8,473 bases of DNA from JACCWM01 sp040393065 (GTDB lineage: Bacteria; Myxococcota_A; Bradymonadia; Bradymonadales; Bradymonadaceae): positions 1 to 8,473 of the forward strand of contig JBEBUW010000159.1 of NCBI GenBank assembly GCA_040393065.1, written 5' to 3'. A model generated the notes under the pieces. It had not been told where the DNA came from. It worked only from the letters and a program-made list of their open reading frames with translations, and did not search any database. Within the stretch, counting starts at the first letter, position 1. Each line of letters starts with the position of its first letter. The translations under genes were made by a program, and so were the position numbers. Positions 7,831 to 8,473 of this stretch are shown here, piece by piece.

Positions 7831-8090
7831 ACTTGAGTTCGAACTCGGACGGGCTTTGCCCGGAAAAATGGAACCTCAGTTCGAGCTCGGGCGGGCTTTG
7901 CCCGGAAAAATGGAGGCTCACCTCGGATTTTGGCGGGCCTGGCCCGGAAAAATGGAACCTCAGTTCGAACTCGGACGGGCCTTGCCCGGAAAAATGGAAC
8001 CTCAGTTCGAACTCGGACGGGCTTTGCCCGGAAAAATGGAGGCTCGCCTCGGATTTTGGCGGGCTTTGCCCGGCCGCGTTGTAGGCTCGC
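7831..8090. repeat. 42-bp tandem repeat array, six units, 126-bp higher order
   Basis: A 23-bp core recurs at 7850, 7892, 7934, 7976, 8018 and 8060, exactly 42 bp apart. It begins with the hairpin CGGGC-TTT-GCCCG and continues ggaaaaatgga, the sixth core being degenerate after the hairpin. Between cores lie 19-bp linkers of two kinds: type a (acctcagttcgaactcgga) and type b (ggctcgcctcggattttgg). Starting with the linker before the first core, the order is a-a-b-a-a-b, a 126-bp unit present twice (7838-7963 and 7964-8090); a decayed b-like linker and partial hairpin trail to about 8107. Because 42 is a multiple of three and the unit has few stops, five of six frames stay open, producing artefactual reading frames. 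It does not behave as CRISPR, since its spacers recur. Function unknown. Confidence 0.95.
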
Positions 8091-8114
8091 CTCAACTTCG
8101 GGCAAAGTAGGAAT

Positions 8115-8140
8115 GGGTAGCATGTCGCATCGTGCTGCCC
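8115..8140. other. Hairpin beside the 42-bp array
   Basis: GGGTAGCA (8115-8122) and TGCTGCCC (8133-8140) can form an 8-bp stem with one G-U wobble around a 10-nt loop. No run of T follows on either strand, so it does not look like an ordinary intrinsic terminator. It could be a stem in an untranslated RNA or the end of a small repeat element. Confidence 0.4.
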
Positions 8141-8473
8141 GGGGAAAACCCTCACCCTTCACCACAACTTTGCAAAATATTAAAAATATCAGGCAACTTT
8201 TTCCGAAAATCTCCGATAACAAATATAGCAAGTCGGAAGCCCTTCCCTCATCAGTTCCCGGGAAGAGCCGGTTGGCGAGCGTCAGTGAGTTGGGTTAGCA
8301 GTTTTCCCGAGTGGCCATAGGGAAATCCCGCCTGATGTCGACGGTTCTTTTTGAGGAGAGAGAAGGTGCCAAAGAGGAGCTACGGTAGGGTGACCTGGTT
8401 GCGTGAAACCCGCGGGCTTGTTGTAGGAAACATGGTTGTAGGCCCAAAGGACTGCGAATAAGGACGAGATTTT
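8141..8473. other. Non-coding region at the right edge
   Basis: No supported gene is seen in this 333-bp stretch. It contains an AT-rich patch at about 8170-8230 with ATATT-AAA-AATAT, a perfect 10-bp palindrome TTCCCGGGAA (8255-8264), a 6-bp stem TTTCCC/GGGAAA (8303-8308 with 8320-8325), and two copies of GTTGTAGG (8420-8427 and 8435-8442). A 31-codon frame from GTG 8366 to TAA 8459-8461 has a purine-rich sequence (gaggagagagaag) before it, but nothing else supports it as a gene. The stretch may be the upstream region of a gene beyond the window. Confidence 0.5.

Noticed and set aside
7831..8090. CRISPR array
   Set aside because: The linkers recur (a-a-b-a-a-b), are only 19 bp, and no cas genes are present; it is an ordinary tandem repeat with a higher-order unit.
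7670..8110. Plus-strand 146-codon frame from the lipoprotein 5' end through the array
   Set aside because: It begins antisense to the lipoprotein gene and is kept open by the repeat; parallel frames on the same strand are equally open.
7737..8231. Minus-strand 164-codon frame through the 42-bp array
   Set aside because: It starts at TTG, has no clear ribosome-binding site, and owes its length to the repeat lacking stops; its product is only the periodic translation of the repeat.
8366..8461. 31-codon GTG-started frame at the right edge
   Set aside because: A purine-rich stretch precedes it, but it is very short, contains the recurring GTTGTAGG motif twice, and shows no recognisable protein feature.

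Overview
This window looks like chromosomal DNA from a GC-rich Gram-negative bacterium. Signal-peptide and lipoprotein-type N-termini, a very large DUF4175-type membrane/coiled-coil protein followed by a secreted TPR metallopeptidase, and GC-rich intergenic tandem repeats fit the PVC group (Verrucomicrobiota, Kiritimatiellota, Lentisphaerota, Planctomycetota). That placement is inference from gene content and style; no rRNA or other marker gene is present.

Layout: (1) 1-111, the end of a GC-rich tandem-repeat array that continues past the left edge. (2) 112-347, a leader with only a weak promoter candidate. (3) 348-5134, two plus-strand genes joined by an ATGA overlap: a 1064-aa DUF4175-type protein with three membrane segments, a beta-rich middle and a long coiled coil, then a 531-aa exported HExxH metallopeptidase flanked by TPR-like repeats. 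(4) After a 29-bp gap, a convergent minus-strand aldehyde dehydrogenase of the Sad (YneI) succinate-semialdehyde dehydrogenase type (5164-6522). (5) Upstream of it on the same strand, a 346-aa putative lipoprotein of unknown function with a strongly acidic segment (6646-7686). (6) 7831-8090, six units of an exact 42-bp tandem repeat with a 126-bp higher-order organisation. (7) 8091-8473, non-coding sequence with a good hairpin, a few small palindromes and a recurring GTTGTAGG motif.

The two plus-strand genes are probably translated together and act at the cell envelope: one anchored in the inner membrane with a large soluble coiled coil, the other exported with a zinc-protease fold. The dehydrogenase would oxidise succinic semialdehyde to succinate, feeding the TCA cycle, and has no visible functional link to its neighbours. 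The lipoprotein may share a transcript with it or not; a 123-bp gap with a weak promoter candidate suggests separate expression. The least explained part of the window is the right-hand repeat array. It is not CRISPR, its hairpin stem is invariant while the loop varies, and it is free of stop codons in five of six frames, so it will produce spurious gene calls. I see no transposase, integrase, tRNA, rRNA or CRISPR locus.
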